NCBI RefSeq assembly: GCF_002080435.1
Contig: NZ_CP020538.1
Coordinates: 1,798,001 to 1,862,000 of the forward strand
Length of the DNA stretch: 64,000 nucleotides
Reading direction: 5' to 3'
Source of the DNA: Sphingobium herbicidovorans
Lineage (GTDB): Bacteria > Pseudomonadota > Alphaproteobacteria > Sphingomonadales > Sphingomonadaceae
A program made the position numbers and the translations under genes. The notes beneath the pieces were generated by a model. It saw only the letters and a program-made list of their open reading frames with translations. It ran no database searches and was not told the origin of the DNA. Positions 37,155-46,983 of this stretch are shown here, in pieces (position 1 is the first letter of the stretch; each line of letters opens with the position of its first letter).

Positions 37155-37952
37155 TTAGAAGGCGAACTCCGTGATGATCGGGACATGGTCCGACGGCTTG
37201 GTCCAGCTTCGGGCGGGTTCGACAACGCGATGGGCGGTCGCCTTTTCCGCGACGTCCTGCGTCATCCACATATGGTCAAGCCGCCGCCCCCGATCCGATT
37301 CGGCCCAGTCCCGTGCGCGGTAGCTCCACCAGGTGTAGAGCCGCTCCGGCGCGGGGAAGAATTTGCGCCCAATATCGACCCAGCCGTTCGATCTCTGCAG
37401 TCGTTCAAGCAGTTCGCACTCCACCGCTGTATGGCTGACTACGTTCAACAGCTGCTTGTGGCTCCATACATCGCATTCCATCGGGGCGATGTTGAAGTCG
37501 CCGGTCAGGATCGTCGGTTTATCTTCAAGCTGCGTCGACCATTGGATCATCCGCTCCAGGAAATCGAGCTTCTGGCCGAACTTTGGATTGACGGTGCGAT
37601 CCGGCACGTCCCCACCGGCCGGCACATAGACATTTTCGATCCGCACGCCATTGTCGAGCCGGACACCGACATGGCGCGCCTCCCCGTTGGCCTGCCAATC
37701 GAGCCGGTCATCCTCATGGATCGGCACCCTGCTCATGATCGCCACGCCATGATGCATGCGTTGGCCGTTCAGCACCTGATGCACATAACCCATCCTGCGG
37801 AACATATCGGTAGGGAAGATCTCATTCACCACCTTCGTTTCCTGAAGGCATAATATGTCGGGCGCTTCCTCGGTCAGGAAGCGTTCCACAATGTCGATCC
37901 GGGCGCGGACGCTGTTTATGTTCCAGGATGCGATGCTGAGTGTCTGCGGCAT
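37155..37952 (-). CDS. xthA: Exodeoxyribonuclease III
   Basis: Xth is an AP endonuclease and 3'-5' exonuclease of base-excision repair. The 265-residue protein begins with ASWNINSVRAR and has LCLQETK (metal Glu), the GDFNIAP block and the C-terminal SDHVPI, all typical catalytic residues. It sits between the lolA side RNA candidate and ribA, 13 bases before the ribA start, and may share its transcript. Confidence 0.95.
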   Translation of the reverse strand: MPQTLSIASWNINSVRARIDIVERFLTEEAPDILCLQETKVVNEIFPTDMFRRMGYVHQVLNGQRMHHGVAIMSRVPIHEDDRLDWQANGEARHVGVRLDNGVRIENVYVPAGGDVPDRTVNPKFGQKLDFLERMIQWSTQLEDKPTILTGDFNIAPMECDVWSHKQLLNVVSHTAVECELLERLQRSNGWVDIGRKFFPAPERLYTWWSYRARDWAESDRGRRLDHMWMTQDVAEKATAHRVVEPARSWTKPSDHVPIITEFAF

Positions 37953-38029
37953 GGTGATCCCCTAAGACTGCACGTTGAGCGGTGCAAGGTCTGCAGGAGG
38001 CTCGCCGCAGCGAGAAAGCATCTCTACAA

Positions 38030-38170
38030 ATTAAGACCCCCGCTCCGGGGGCATGGAACGGGGGTCTCGATCGCGCCCTTTAAGCGCTTTGCGACGGGAG
38101 CCGAGGGTCCGGGTAACAGGGGGGAAATCCCGGTCTTCGTCTCTCGCCGTGGAGTCCTTATTAGAGTTCT
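38030..38170 (-). ncRNA. Candidate small RNA or long 3' leader between lolA and xthA
   Basis: On the minus strand this 280-base gap holds a five-base stem (CCGGG/CCCGG at 38109-38133) displaying a C-rich loop ATTTCCCCCCTGTTA. A strong terminator stem (eight-base arms at 38035-38042 and 38059-38066) follows, with TTAATTT after it. C-rich loops over a terminator are a common build of alphaproteobacterial sRNAs that target ribosome-binding sites. A TAATAA-like -10 near 38165 is possible. It could also simply be the lolA 3' end. Confidence 0.4.
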
Positions 38171-38232
38171 GGATATGAGCCGAAGATGAACAGGATTAAC
38201 CGCCAATCCGTCCATCTCATCTCCGGCCCAGT

Positions 38233-38871
38233 TCATCCGCCCGCGGAACGCCCCTTGGGCCGCGGGTCGCTCCAGCGGAAAGCCGAATCAGCCACGGCGA
38301 CACCGTAGCGTTGGTTGGACAAGCGTATCGTGGTGCGGTTGTTCTGCGAATCCAGCGCCACCCAGCCATAGAGCTGTAGTCCCGCCGGGCCAGAAGGATC
38401 CCGCTCAAAGATCATGGTGATCGTTCCGATATCGGGGCGCTTGGGGTCACGCGCCTGAACGCTGATCACCTTCGGATCGCCGGTCTGGATCAGCTTGCCG
38501 AAACGGGACAGGTCTTTTCGGGGATCAAGCAGAGCGCCAAGCGGTGAGCTCCCGATCGGCCAGCGCTGCACCTGGCGGACTTCATAGTCGATCATGGTCA
38601 GGGCTTTCCCGTCGCCGACGATCAGCATGGGCACGCCCTTCTGATACTGAAAACGGATTTTGCCGGGCTGCTTGAGGGTCAGCTTTCCTGTTAGCGTCTG
38701 GCCATTACGGTCAGTCTGAGTGAAGTCGGCGGTCATGGTCGTGACGCCGCGAATATAGGCATTCACCTGCTCAAGACCCTGCTGTCCCTGCTGCGCAACC
38801 GCAGGCGCGGTCAAATTCGGCAGGGAAGCGGCGCCAAGAGCCAGTATGAGGGGCGCAACCAGGCGCTTCAT
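38233..38871 (-). CDS. lolA: LolA-type outer membrane lipoprotein carrier
   Basis: The 212-residue protein has a signal peptide (MKRLVAPLILALGAASLPN) and the LolA-like fold, with VNAYIRGVTTMTADFTQTDRNGQTLTGKL and RIRFQYQKG. LolA carries lipoproteins across the periplasm from LolCDE to LolB. Alphaproteobacteria often lack LolB, and this LolA may combine the roles; that is inference from known biology. It lies downstream of ftsK, separated by an sRNA-like element. Confidence 0.9.
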   Translation of the reverse strand: MKRLVAPLILALGAASLPNLTAPAVAQQGQQGLEQVNAYIRGVTTMTADFTQTDRNGQTLTGKLTLKQPGKIRFQYQKGVPMLIVGDGKALTMIDYEVRQVQRWPIGSSPLGALLDPRKDLSRFGKLIQTGDPKVISVQARDPKRPDIGTITMIFERDPSGPAGLQLYGWVALDSQNNRTTIRLSNQRYGVAVADSAFRWSDPRPKGRSAGG

Positions 38872-39013
38872 GCATTTTCCTCCGCGTTGTTAAGGGATCA
38901 AAATAGGGACGACGGATTGAACCCATGGTGAACTGATGCGTTCCTGAACCGGCGAGCTGATGACGCTCGTCCCGTCGGTAGATTGCCGGTCAGCTGTACG
39001 GTGCCGCGTGGCC

Positions 39014-39147
39014 AAAAAAAAGGCCGGTCCGAAGACCAGCCTGGAAGTTTTTAGGAGAGGATGCCTGAAAGGCAGTTCCTTATTGAACGGTGACGATCAT
39101 TTTAGCAAATGCGGAATGCACGAACACGATTGCGTTTGATGCAATCG
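39014..39147 (-). ncRNA. sRNA-like element A, paralogue of the element at 45375-45507
   Basis: Read on the minus strand it starts with a stem GATTGC/GCAATC (39128-39146), four bases after the ftsK stop. Then come a small GCCT-TTC-AGGC stem (39063-39073), a single-stranded region with CTCTCCT, and a terminator with GGCTGGTC-TTCG-GACCGGCC (39022-39041) and eight T. The same order of parts, at the same total length, occurs at 45375. Length, UUCG loop and T run strongly suggest a transcript with a true 3' end. It may be an sRNA from the ftsK 3' end, or a leader of lolA. Confidence 0.6.
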
Positions 39148-39150
39148 CGA

Positions 39151-41472
39151 TCAGATCGGGTTGCCATTTTCGTCGCGCAACACTTCCCGGCGGCCGACAT
39201 GGTTGGGCGGGCCGACCAGTCCTTCTTCTTCCATCCGTTCAATGAGGCGCGCGGCGCTGTTGTAGCCGACCCGCAGCTGGCGCTGGAGCCAGCTGGTCGA
39301 TGCTTTTTGATTTTCGAAGACGAGCTGGCAGGCTTTTCGGAATAGCTGCGCATCGGGGCTGTCATCGCCCAGATCGACGCCATCGAGCGCAAAGCTGCCT
39401 TCCTCCGGTTCCTCGGTGACGGCGGAGATATAGTCGGGCTGGCCCTGCGCCCGCCAATGGTCAGCGACCACCCGCACTTCATCGTCCGAAACGAAGGGCC
39501 CGTGGACGCGCATCAATCCCTTGCCGCCGTGCATGTAGAGCATGTCGCCCTTGCCCAGCAGCTGCTCTGCGCCCTGTTCGCCCAGGATGGTGCGGCTGTC
39601 GATCTTCGACGTCACGAAGAAGCTGATGCGGGTCGGCAGGTTCGCCTTGATGACGCCGGTGATGACATCGACCGAGGGGCGCTGCGTGGCAAGGATCAGG
39701 TGAATGCCGGCTGCACGCGCCTTTTGCGCGAGACGCTGGATCAGGAATTCGACTTCCTTGCCCGCCGTCATCATCAGGTCGGCCAGCTCGTCCACGACCA
39801 CCACGATCTGCGGAAGGGGCTGGAAATCCAGCTGCTCTTCTTCATAGATCGGCTTGCCGGTTTCCGGGTCGTAGCCGGTCTGGACGCGCCGGCCCAGGGG
39901 CTTGCCCTTGGCTTTGGCCGCACGAACCTTCTCATTGTAATTGGCAAGGTTGCGGACGGAGATCGACGCCATCATGCGATAGCGGTCCTCCATCTGCTCC
40001 ACCGCCCATTTCAGCGCACGTATCGCCTTGGCCGGTTCGGTGACGACCGGCGATAGCAGATGCGGGATGTCGTCATAAGTCGACAGTTCCAGCATCTTGG
40101 GGTCGATCATGATGAGGCGCAGTTGATCCGGCGTCATGCGATAGAGCAGCGACAGGATCATCGCGTTCAGGCCAACCGACTTGCCCGATCCGGTCGTGCC
40201 CGCGATCAGCAAATGCGGCATCGGCGCAAGATCGGCGATGATCGGTTCGCCGGAGATATTCTTGCCCAGGATGATCGGCAGCGTGGCGTCCTGCGCGAAC
40301 TGTTCGGACGTGATGAGTTCGCGGAAGGACACCCCTTCCCGATTCGCGTTGGGCAGTTCGATGCCGATGACGGTGCGGCCCGGAATAGTGGCCACGCGCG
40401 CCGACAAGGCAGACATGTTGCGGGCAATGTCGTCAGCCAGCGCGATGACGCGGCTGGCCTTGATGCCTGGCGCCGGTTCCAGTTCATACATCGTCACGAC
40501 CGGGCCGGGACGAACCTCGACGATATTGCCCTTCACATGGAAGTCGTCGAGCACGGATTCCAGCAAACGCGCGTTACGTTCGAGCGCCGCCTTGTCGATC
40601 TTGTGGTTCTGGCTCACCGGAACCGGGTTCAGCAGGTCGGGGGACGGCAGCGAACTGTTGCCGAACAGGTCATCCTGCGACACTGGCGCCATCTGCCGCT
40701 GCGCCGGGGCAGGCTTGGGCGTCTGGATGGTGATGGGCGGCTTGGGTTCGTTGCTGACCGTGCGGCGCGGCGCGACCACCCGGCCGTCGGCCTCGTCCTC
40801 ATCATCCAGATCCGCGGCCGCGTCAGATCCGGCCAGGGCAAAGCTGGGCCGTGGCAGGGCAAGTTTCGGCATGGTGGGGCGGCGGAGCGCCAGGATCGGC
40901 TTTTCCAGCGCCAGGCTGCGATACCAGAGGGCCAGCCCCCCTATCAGCGTCAGCACGACGAGGATTCCGGTAATCCAGCCCTGCGCCGTTCCAGCCTGAA
41001 CCGACAGGCTGCGCACGCCATTGGCTGTCGCCAGGCCGAGCAGACCGCCCCAGCCGGAGGGAAGGTCTATCAGCGAATCCGGCTGGAACATGGCCAGCGC
41101 GATGCCGACGAGCGCGATGCCGCCGAAACATTTGCCGAATTGCGATTTCCACCCGGTCATGTCCTGATCGCCCCACAGGCGGCGAGCGGTGATCGCCAGC
41201 AGGGGCAGCAGCAGCGTGATCGGCACTCCGAACAGGGTGAAGAGGAAAGCGGACACCCATGCGCCGGGCCAGCCCATGATGTTCTGAACATGATCGTCGG
41301 CGACCGTCATCATCGATGGATCGCTCAGGCGGAAGCTGAGCAGCGCGAGCGCCAGGAACAGCGTGACCAGCATCAGCGCGATCGCGCTGATCAGCGCGCC
41401 GCTGCGGATCAGGCTGCGTTTCAGCATTTCGCGCCATTCCGGCGTGCGCTTCGCTCCGCGGCTGACAGCCAT
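39151..41472 (-). CDS. ftsK: DNA translocase FtsK
   Basis: FtsK anchors in the division septum and pumps chromosome dimers for XerCD resolution. The 773-residue protein has four to five N-terminal membrane helices (about 25-190), a Pro-rich, charged linker (about 200-300), and the RecA-like motor with Walker A GTTGSGKS near 424-431 and the FVVVDELADLMM Walker B-like segment. The C-terminal gamma winged helix (about 710-773) reads KOPS sites. The start at 41472 (MAVSRGAKRTPEW) is preferred over 41508. It is followed by sRNA-like element A and lolA. Confidence 0.95.
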   Translation of the reverse strand: MAVSRGAKRTPEWREMLKRSLIRSGALISAIALMLVTLFLALALLSFRLSDPSMMTVADDHVQNIMGWPGAWVSAFLFTLFGVPITLLLPLLAITARRLWGDQDMTGWKSQFGKCFGGIALVGIALAMFQPDSLIDLPSGWGGLLGLATANGVRSLSVQAGTAQGWITGILVVLTLIGGLALWYRSLALEKPILALRRPTMPKLALPRPSFALAGSDAAADLDDEDEADGRVVAPRRTVSNEPKPPITIQTPKPAPAQRQMAPVSQDDLFGNSSLPSPDLLNPVPVSQNHKIDKAALERNARLLESVLDDFHVKGNIVEVRPGPVVTMYELEPAPGIKASRVIALADDIARNMSALSARVATIPGRTVIGIELPNANREGVSFRELITSEQFAQDATLPIILGKNISGEPIIADLAPMPHLLIAGTTGSGKSVGLNAMILSLLYRMTPDQLRLIMIDPKMLELSTYDDIPHLLSPVVTEPAKAIRALKWAVEQMEDRYRMMASISVRNLANYNEKVRAAKAKGKPLGRRVQTGYDPETGKPIYEEEQLDFQPLPQIVVVVDELADLMMTAGKEVEFLIQRLAQKARAAGIHLILATQRPSVDVITGVIKANLPTRISFFVTSKIDSRTILGEQGAEQLLGKGDMLYMHGGKGLMRVHGPFVSDDEVRVVADHWRAQGQPDYISAVTEEPEEGSFALDGVDLGDDSPDAQLFRKACQLVFENQKASTSWLQRQLRVGYNSAARLIERMEEEGLVGPPNHVGRREVLRDENGNPI

Positions 41473-41616
41473 GGTCTTGAATGTCCCCCAAATGTTCCGT
41501 TTCGGCACAATGCGCCGAGCGGGGAGTCCGCGTCAAGAGTCCGGGCTTTCGGCTCGTCCTGGTCGAATGCGTGAATGAATTGGCGAAATGAAACGGTTTT
41601 GGCCGTCGGTGAAGCG

Positions 41617-42546
41617 CTATGCGATTCCTTCATGCATTTCGATCGGGCGCCTGATGCGCGCGGCGATCAGGCAACCCGCGACGATCAGCACGGCCCCCGC
41701 GATGGTGGAGAAGGTGACCCGTTCGCCAAAGGCCAGCCAGCCGATGATCGCCGCCCAGATGAAGGCGGTATATTCCACCGGGATCAGATATTGCGCCTCT
41801 GCCCGCGCATAGGCCCAGGCGAAAGCGGCGAGCGAGGTGAAGGCGAGCGCGGCGGCCGTGGCGATCAGCAGCCAGGCGTGCGCTTGGGGCATGTCGAGCC
41901 GCAACAGCGCGACGCCCGGGAGCAACCGGGCGACGAGGAAGCACAGGCCAAACAGACCGAACATCACAAGATGCTGGAAGAAGGCGACTTCGACCGGGGA
42001 GGCGAGTTGCGCCTGTTGCCGCTGGATGATGAGGTTCCAGGCAAAAAGGACGGCCGACAGCAGCACGGCGCCCGCGCCCAGCAGGGCGTCCCAGTCATAG
42101 CTGCCCTGCATCCGGCCCGAGAGGATCACTCCGACGCCCGCAAGCCCGAGCAGCGATGCCGCGACAGCGGCGCGCTCGATCCGTTCCCCCAATAGGAGCG
42201 CCGCGAGATACAGGGCGATCAGCGGAGCGATGAAGGACAAGGCGATGGCTTCGGCCAGGGGCATGCGCATGAGCGCCCAGAAGAAGAGGCTGGCCATCAA
42301 GGCGACAACGCTGCCGCGCAGCAGATGCAGCCGCAGCACCGCCCGTTCCGGCCAGCGACGGCGGGTGATGAGCATGAGGGCAAGGCCGAGCAGACTGCCG
42401 GTCAGCGCGCGCCAGAACAGCGCGTTGAAAAGGCCGATCGACAGGCTGAGCCCCTTCATCATCGCGTCCATGACGGCGAAAAGCGCGACCGCAGCCCAGC
42501 AGACGGCGAAAGGGACGGCGAGAGAGCGGGACTGGGTCATGTTCAT
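41617..42546 (-). CDS. DMT family (EamA) transporter
   Basis: The protein has ten hydrophobic helices in two EamA repeats, from VPFAVCWAAVALFAVMD to the end, with the typical FNALFWRALTGSLLGLA in the first. DMT exporters handle amino acids, nucleosides or drugs; the substrate is not known. The start at 42546 (MNMTQSR) is chosen; a longer frame starts at 42630 with a Ser/Phe/Arg-rich prefix in a repeat-bearing region. It faces away from ispG. Confidence 0.85.
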   Translation of the reverse strand: MNMTQSRSLAVPFAVCWAAVALFAVMDAMMKGLSLSIGLFNALFWRALTGSLLGLALMLITRRRWPERAVLRLHLLRGSVVALMASLFFWALMRMPLAEAIALSFIAPLIALYLAALLLGERIERAAVAASLLGLAGVGVILSGRMQGSYDWDALLGAGAVLLSAVLFAWNLIIQRQQAQLASPVEVAFFQHLVMFGLFGLCFLVARLLPGVALLRLDMPQAHAWLLIATAAALAFTSLAAFAWAYARAEAQYLIPVEYTAFIWAAIIGWLAFGERVTFSTIAGAVLIVAGCLIAARIRRPIEMHEGIA

Positions 42547-42644
42547 GACATCGCTGTGGCGGTGGAAGGGGCGCGATGTTTCGCGGGTGGGGACGAAGAA
42601 GAAAAGGCTCTTTCGACTGCTGCTTTCCACTGGCGTTCGGAAGG

Positions 42645-42673
42645 GGCTTCGACAGGCTCGGCCCGACCGGGAG
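42645..42673. repeat. Dispersed CTTCGACAGGCTC-type repeat
   Basis: GGCTTCGACAGGCTCGGCCCGACCGGGAG is a version of the short element (CTTCGACAGGCTCAGCCCGAAC and variants) I recall as scattered in sphingomonad intergenic regions. Only one copy is in this window, so the assignment rests on recognition rather than on repetition seen here. Confidence 0.4.
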
Positions 42674-42752
42674 TGATAGTGAGCAAGCTAATTGTTACAA
42701 GAGCGATTGGTCGGTCCGCCACAAGCGATCGCGGGCCGGAAAACCCCCTGCC

Positions 42753-43913
42753 CTATTCCGCCGCCTCTGCGTTGCCCGCGTCGGTGGTTTCCGCTTCCAG
42801 CTTCGCCGCCTCGATCTCCGCCGCCTTGGCTTCGACCAGATTGACGATATGGTCGATCATGCCTTCGTCCTGGATCGTGTGATCGGTCAGGCCGGAAAGA
42901 TAGACCATATGCTTGCCCGCGCCGCCGCCGGTCAGGCCAATGTCGGTTTCGCGCGCTTCGCCGGGACCATTGACCACGCAGCCCAGGACCGAGAGCGACA
43001 GCGGCGTGTGGATATGCTGGAGACGTTCCTCCAGCGCCTGAACAGTGCGGATCACGTCGAAACCCTGCCGCGCGCAGCTGGGGCAGGAAATCACCTTGAC
43101 CCCGCGCGTGCGGATGCCGAGGGACTTCAGAATCTCATAGCCGACGCGCACTTCTTCTTCCGGTTCGGCGGACAGGGAAACGCGGATCGTGTCGCCGACC
43201 CCGGCCCAGAGCAGGTTGCCGATGCCGATCGCGCTTTTCACCGTGCCGCCGATCAGCCCGCCCGCTTCGGTAATGCCCAGATGCAGGGGGCAATCGACCG
43301 CTTCGGCAAGCTGCATATAGGCGGCGACGGCAAGGAATACGTCGCTTGCCTTAACCGCGACCTTATATTCGTGGAAATCCTGGTCCTGGAGCAGCTTGAT
43401 ATGGTCGAGCGCGCTTTCGACCAGCGCCTCGGGACAAGGTTCGCCATATTTTTCGAGCAGATCCTTTTCAAGGGAGCCGGCATTGACGCCGATGCGGATC
43501 GCGCAGCCATTGGCCTTGGCAGCGTCGACCACTTCCTTCACCCGCGCTTCGCTGCCGATATTGCCGGGATTGATGCGCAGGCAGGCCGCGCCCGCATCGG
43601 CTGCTTCCAGAGCGCGCTTATAATGGAAATGAATGTCGGCGACGATCGGCACGCGGGCGGCGCGGACGATCTGCTTCAGCGCCGCGGTCGATTCCTCATC
43701 GGGGCAGGACACGCGGATGATGTCCACGCCCACTTCCTCGCACCGGCGGATCTGATCCACGGTCGCCTTGACGTCATGGGTCGGCGTGTTGGTCATGGTC
43801 TGGACCGTGACGGGCGCACCGCCGCCCACGGGCACGTTGCCGACCATGATCTGGCGGCATTGGCGGCGAGCGATGTCGCGCCAGGGGCGAAGGCCGGGAT
43901 TATGGTCGGACAT
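42753..43913 (-). CDS. ispG: 4-hydroxy-3-methylbut-2-enyl diphosphate synthase
   Basis: IspG (GcpE) reduces MEcPP to HMBPP in the non-mevalonate isoprenoid pathway, using a 4Fe-4S cluster. The 386-residue protein has the TIM-barrel N-terminal half and the cluster ligands in [10 protein letters not shown] and CVVNGPGE, with a Glu-rich C-terminus. Its full length suggests the flavodoxin/ferredoxin-linked bacterial form. It is monocistronic by position. Confidence 0.95.
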   Translation of the reverse strand: MSDHNPGLRPWRDIARRQCRQIMVGNVPVGGGAPVTVQTMTNTPTHDVKATVDQIRRCEEVGVDIIRVSCPDEESTAALKQIVRAARVPIVADIHFHYKRALEAADAGAACLRINPGNIGSEARVKEVVDAAKANGCAIRIGVNAGSLEKDLLEKYGEPCPEALVESALDHIKLLQDQDFHEYKVAVKASDVFLAVAAYMQLAEAVDCPLHLGITEAGGLIGGTVKSAIGIGNLLWAGVGDTIRVSLSAEPEEEVRVGYEILKSLGIRTRGVKVISCPSCARQGFDVIRTVQALEERLQHIHTPLSLSVLGCVVNGPGEARETDIGLTGGGAGKHMVYLSGLTDHTIQDEGMIDHIVNLVEAKAAEIEAAKLEAETTDAGNAEAAE

Positions 43914-43978
43914 GAACGAGGGGCTCCATGATGATGAAGCCCCTATAGTGATTCCCGGCCCCAGTTGAAACCGCGCTG

Positions 43979-45277
43979 TTAAAAGCGCGCCGTGACCGAC
44001 GCGGCGATCTGATCCACATTTCCGCTGACGCGCGACAGAGTGGTCGCGGTCACACTGGCCGACCCTGAATAAAATCGGTCGGGCCGGATCACCGTCGCCT
44101 GTTCGATGAAATTATGCGCATAGCTGAAATTGACCGTCAGCGCGGGCGACATATTCCAGCTGGTCCCGGCGGACAGCCAGACACGGTCGCCATCGGGCAC
44201 GCGGGTCGATTGATATTGGGGATTGGTGGGCGTGCGGTCGAACATCGTGCCCGCGCGCAACGTCAAAGCGGGGCTGACATCATATTCGCCGCCTGCGCTG
44301 ACGCTGAAACTGTCGCGATATTCCGATTCCTTGACCGATGTGCCGGTGCCGGACGTTATCGAGATATCGCGGAAAACCGACCAATTATACCAGCGCGCGG
44401 TTACCATCGCACGGGCGCGCGGCGTCAACCGGTGCATCATGCTGAACGTGACGATGTCGGGCAAGCGAAGCGCGGAGGATGCGGGCGTCGTTCCGTTGAC
44501 GGCGGCAAGCGGGCCGAGCAGGCCCGACAGGGTCGAGCTGCCCTCGATATGGTGATCCATTCCAGACCGGTAGTGGACGCCGAAATTGGTGACGCCATTG
44601 GTGTAGAAAAGCCCCGCGTTCCAGCCCAGCGACAGGTCGTCGCCCTTGACGCGGGACATGCCGTCGGAATCAAGCGGTGACAGGTTGGGCAGGGCGTTGG
44701 TCAGCAGCACCTTGGCATATTGCACATCCACGCCGCCGCCGATCGAGAAGCTGTCGCTGATCCGGTAGGCGAAGGAAGGCTGGACATTATAGGTTTTAAG
44801 GTCGGTATGAAGGGAATCGTAACGGCCGAAGAAATCCGGATCATAATCCAGCTTCAGCCCGAAGGGCGCGGTTACGCTCAAGCCCAGCCAGAGCCGGTCG
44901 GTGACCTGTCCCGTCGCATGAAAGCTGGGTACGGGGATCAGGCTGGCGAAGGGATTGCCGCCTGAACCCCCGGATACCGGCACGGAACCGGGAAGACCGG
45001 GGACGGTGCGGTTCGTGCCGCGATTGTCCTGCGCCGTTGATGCGAACAGCATGACGCTTCCCGCCGACATCTGGATGCCGGGCAACTGGGTCATAGCGGC
45101 GGGGTTGAAATAAACGGTGGATGGATCGTCAGCCGCCGCCGCACCGCCGGCAAGCGCGCGGCCGGTTTCCTTGGGCGATTGTTCCTGCAGGTAGAAGCCG
45201 CCAGCGATTGCCGGGGCGGGAGCCGCCATGGCGGCTGCGGTCAGGAAGCAGGCGGCTGCACTGCGGCGGAAGACCAT
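43979..45277 (-). CDS. FadL-type outer membrane transport protein
   Basis: The 432-residue protein starts with a signal peptide ending near APAIAG and continues [41 protein letters not shown], the FadL N-terminal hatch. A 14-strand barrel follows and ends in aromatic Phe (VTARF), as outer-membrane proteins do. The family takes up long-chain fatty acids or aromatic hydrocarbons; the substrate here is not shown. It is preceded by sRNA-like element B and no partner enzyme lies nearby. Confidence 0.88.
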   Translation of the reverse strand: MVFRRSAAACFLTAAAMAAPAPAIAGGFYLQEQSPKETGRALAGGAAAADDPSTVYFNPAAMTQLPGIQMSAGSVMLFASTAQDNRGTNRTVPGLPGSVPVSGGSGGNPFASLIPVPSFHATGQVTDRLWLGLSVTAPFGLKLDYDPDFFGRYDSLHTDLKTYNVQPSFAYRISDSFSIGGGVDVQYAKVLLTNALPNLSPLDSDGMSRVKGDDLSLGWNAGLFYTNGVTNFGVHYRSGMDHHIEGSSTLSGLLGPLAAVNGTTPASSALRLPDIVTFSMMHRLTPRARAMVTARWYNWSVFRDISITSGTGTSVKESEYRDSFSVSAGGEYDVSPALTLRAGTMFDRTPTNPQYQSTRVPDGDRVWLSAGTSWNMSPALTVNFSYAHNFIEQATVIRPDRFYSGSASVTATTLSRVSGNVDQIAASVTARF

Positions 45278-45374
45278 TGAAGAACCTCTCTAAATTAATC
45301 CGGGCAGCGAATAGCAGCGATATGGTTAATTTCCAGTTCAGCAACGTAAAAACTTGTCTCTGTTGCGAATGAAC

Positions 45375-45507
45375 AAAAAAAAGCCGCCCCGAAGGACGGC
45401 TTGGAAAGTTTTAGGAGAGGATGCCTGAAAGGCCCGTTCCTTCTGCCTTTCGACCCGGCATGCCGCAACTGCGAAAGATGGAGGCTTGATTGCGTTTCAT
45501 GCAATCG
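45375..45507 (-). ncRNA. sRNA-like element B, paralogue of the element at 39014-39147
   Basis: The minus strand carries GATTGC/GCAATC (45488-45506), a GCCT-TTC-AGGC stem (45423-45433), the shared CATCCTCTCCTAAAA stretch, then AAGCCGTCC-TTCG-GGGCGGCTT (45381-45402) and T8. It is 133 bases against 134 for element A, with the spacer between the first stem and the second free to vary. Position is between the phosphomannomutase stop and the fadL start, in the same relation as element A to ftsK and lolA. An sRNA with an anti-ribosome-binding-site stretch is the best guess. Confidence 0.6.
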
Positions 45508-45590
45508 TCGCTGAAATGCCATGGTTCCGTAAGGTAAAGCGATTGAAGCGCATCGCGAATTTCTGCGACCCATCAATATCGACGGGTCGT

Positions 45591-46967
45591 TCAGCCGTTC
45601 GGAACGACCCCTGACTGCCGCAGTTGCGAGAGTAATTGGGTGCGAAGGCGCTCCAGTCCATCATTGTCATGCGCCTCCAGCCTGGCCACCAGTTCGGCCT
45701 GCGTATTGGACGCCCGCAGGAGCCACCAGCCAGAATCGGAAGCGACGCGCGCACCGTCCGTTTCATCGACGCGCGCACCCTCCACGCGCAGGCGGGACAG
45801 AATCTCCTCCACGATTCCGAACTTGCGGCTTTCCTCAACGCGAAAGCGCAGTTCCGGGGTGTTCAGCATGACGGGCATATGGTCGTGAAGGGCAGCGATC
45901 GTCTCGCCGGACTCGCTCGCGGCACGGATCAGCCGGATCGCAGCGTAAAGACCGTCGTCGAAGCCATAATAATCGTCCGCGAACATGATGTGGCCCGTCA
46001 TCTCGCCCCCCAGCGGACTGCCAACTTCCTTCATCTTGGATTTGATGTGGCTGTGCCCGGTCTTCCACATGAGCGGTCGGCCGCCAAGCGCGGCGACATG
46101 GTCGAACAGCGCCTGGCTGGACTTCACATCGGCAACGATCGTCGCGCCGGGCCGGTTTTTCAGGACCAGTTCGGCGAACAGACCGAGCAGCTGGTCGCCC
46201 TGGATAATCCGCCCCCTGCCATCGATCACCCCAATACGGTCGCCGTCGCCGTCGAAAGCCACTCCGAAATGGAGATTGTTTGAAAGGACAAGGGCGCGCA
46301 GATCCTGCAGATTCGCCTCGATCGTGGGGTCGGGGTGATGATGGGGAAAATTACCGTCTATTTCGGTGAAGAGCGTATGATGCTCACCCGGCAACAACTG
46401 GACGAGCTTGTCGATCACAGGGCCAGCCGCGCCATTGCCAGCGTCCCATCCGATGCGGCAGGGCGCACCTGCAAACCCTTGCAGCAGCCGGGCGACATAG
46501 CCGTCCATGATGTCGATGCTCTCGACCCTTCCGCTGCCTTCTTCCCAATCGCCGTCCGCCGCGATGCTGCCGAGCCGGGTAATGTCCGCGCCAAAAAAGG
46601 GTTCATGCGCCAATACCAGCTTGAAGCCATTGTGATCGGCGGGATTATGGCTGCCGGTTATCTGAATGCCGCCATCGACGTCCAGAACCGCCTCGGCATA
46701 ATAGAGCATTGGCGTGGGGCCGATGCCGATGCGCAGCACATCCACGCCGCTTTGGGCAAGGCCGTCGGCGAGCGCGGATTCGAGGCGAGGCGAACTCAGC
46801 CGACCGTCGCGGCCGATCACCACCCTTGATCCGCCGCGCCGCCTGACCAGCGTGCCGAAGCTGCGGCCGACGGCATGGGCATCGCGCTCGTACAGCGTGT
46901 CGCCGAATACGCCGCGCATGTCATATTCGCGCAGCAGCGAGGGGTGGAAGCGGTGGGCCATCGACAT
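45591..46967 (-). CDS. Phosphomannomutase/phosphoglucomutase
   Basis: This alpha-D-phosphohexomutase interconverts hexose 6- and 1-phosphates for sugar nucleotides and envelope polymers. The 458-residue protein has the phosphoserine loop ITGSHNPADHNGFK, the metal loop FDGDGDRIGV and the GGEMTGHIMFADDYYGFDDG sugar-binding loop, all complete. ATG 46967 and 46961 are both possible, with GAAGGGGG in front; 46967 is taken. A longer frame to 47078 overlaps the J-protein gene and is doubtful. Confidence 0.93.
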   Translation of the reverse strand: MSMAHRFHPSLLREYDMRGVFGDTLYERDAHAVGRSFGTLVRRRGGSRVVIGRDGRLSSPRLESALADGLAQSGVDVLRIGIGPTPMLYYAEAVLDVDGGIQITGSHNPADHNGFKLVLAHEPFFGADITRLGSIAADGDWEEGSGRVESIDIMDGYVARLLQGFAGAPCRIGWDAGNGAAGPVIDKLVQLLPGEHHTLFTEIDGNFPHHHPDPTIEANLQDLRALVLSNNLHFGVAFDGDGDRIGVIDGRGRIIQGDQLLGLFAELVLKNRPGATIVADVKSSQALFDHVAALGGRPLMWKTGHSHIKSKMKEVGSPLGGEMTGHIMFADDYYGFDDGLYAAIRLIRAASESGETIAALHDHMPVMLNTPELRFRVEESRKFGIVEEILSRLRVEGARVDETDGARVASDSGWWLLRASNTQAELVARLEAHDNDGLERLRTQLLSQLRQSGVVPNG

Positions 46968-46983
46968 GCCCCCTTCTATCGCA

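Noticed and set aside
36083..37300. FMN riboswitch before ribA
   Set aside because: The 13-base gap to xthA leaves no room, and no aptamer-like conserved segments are seen upstream.
40060..41574. Plus-strand frame of 504 codons opposite ftsK
   Set aside because: Same reason: FtsK is intact and this frame is Arg/Gln/His-rich without a domain.
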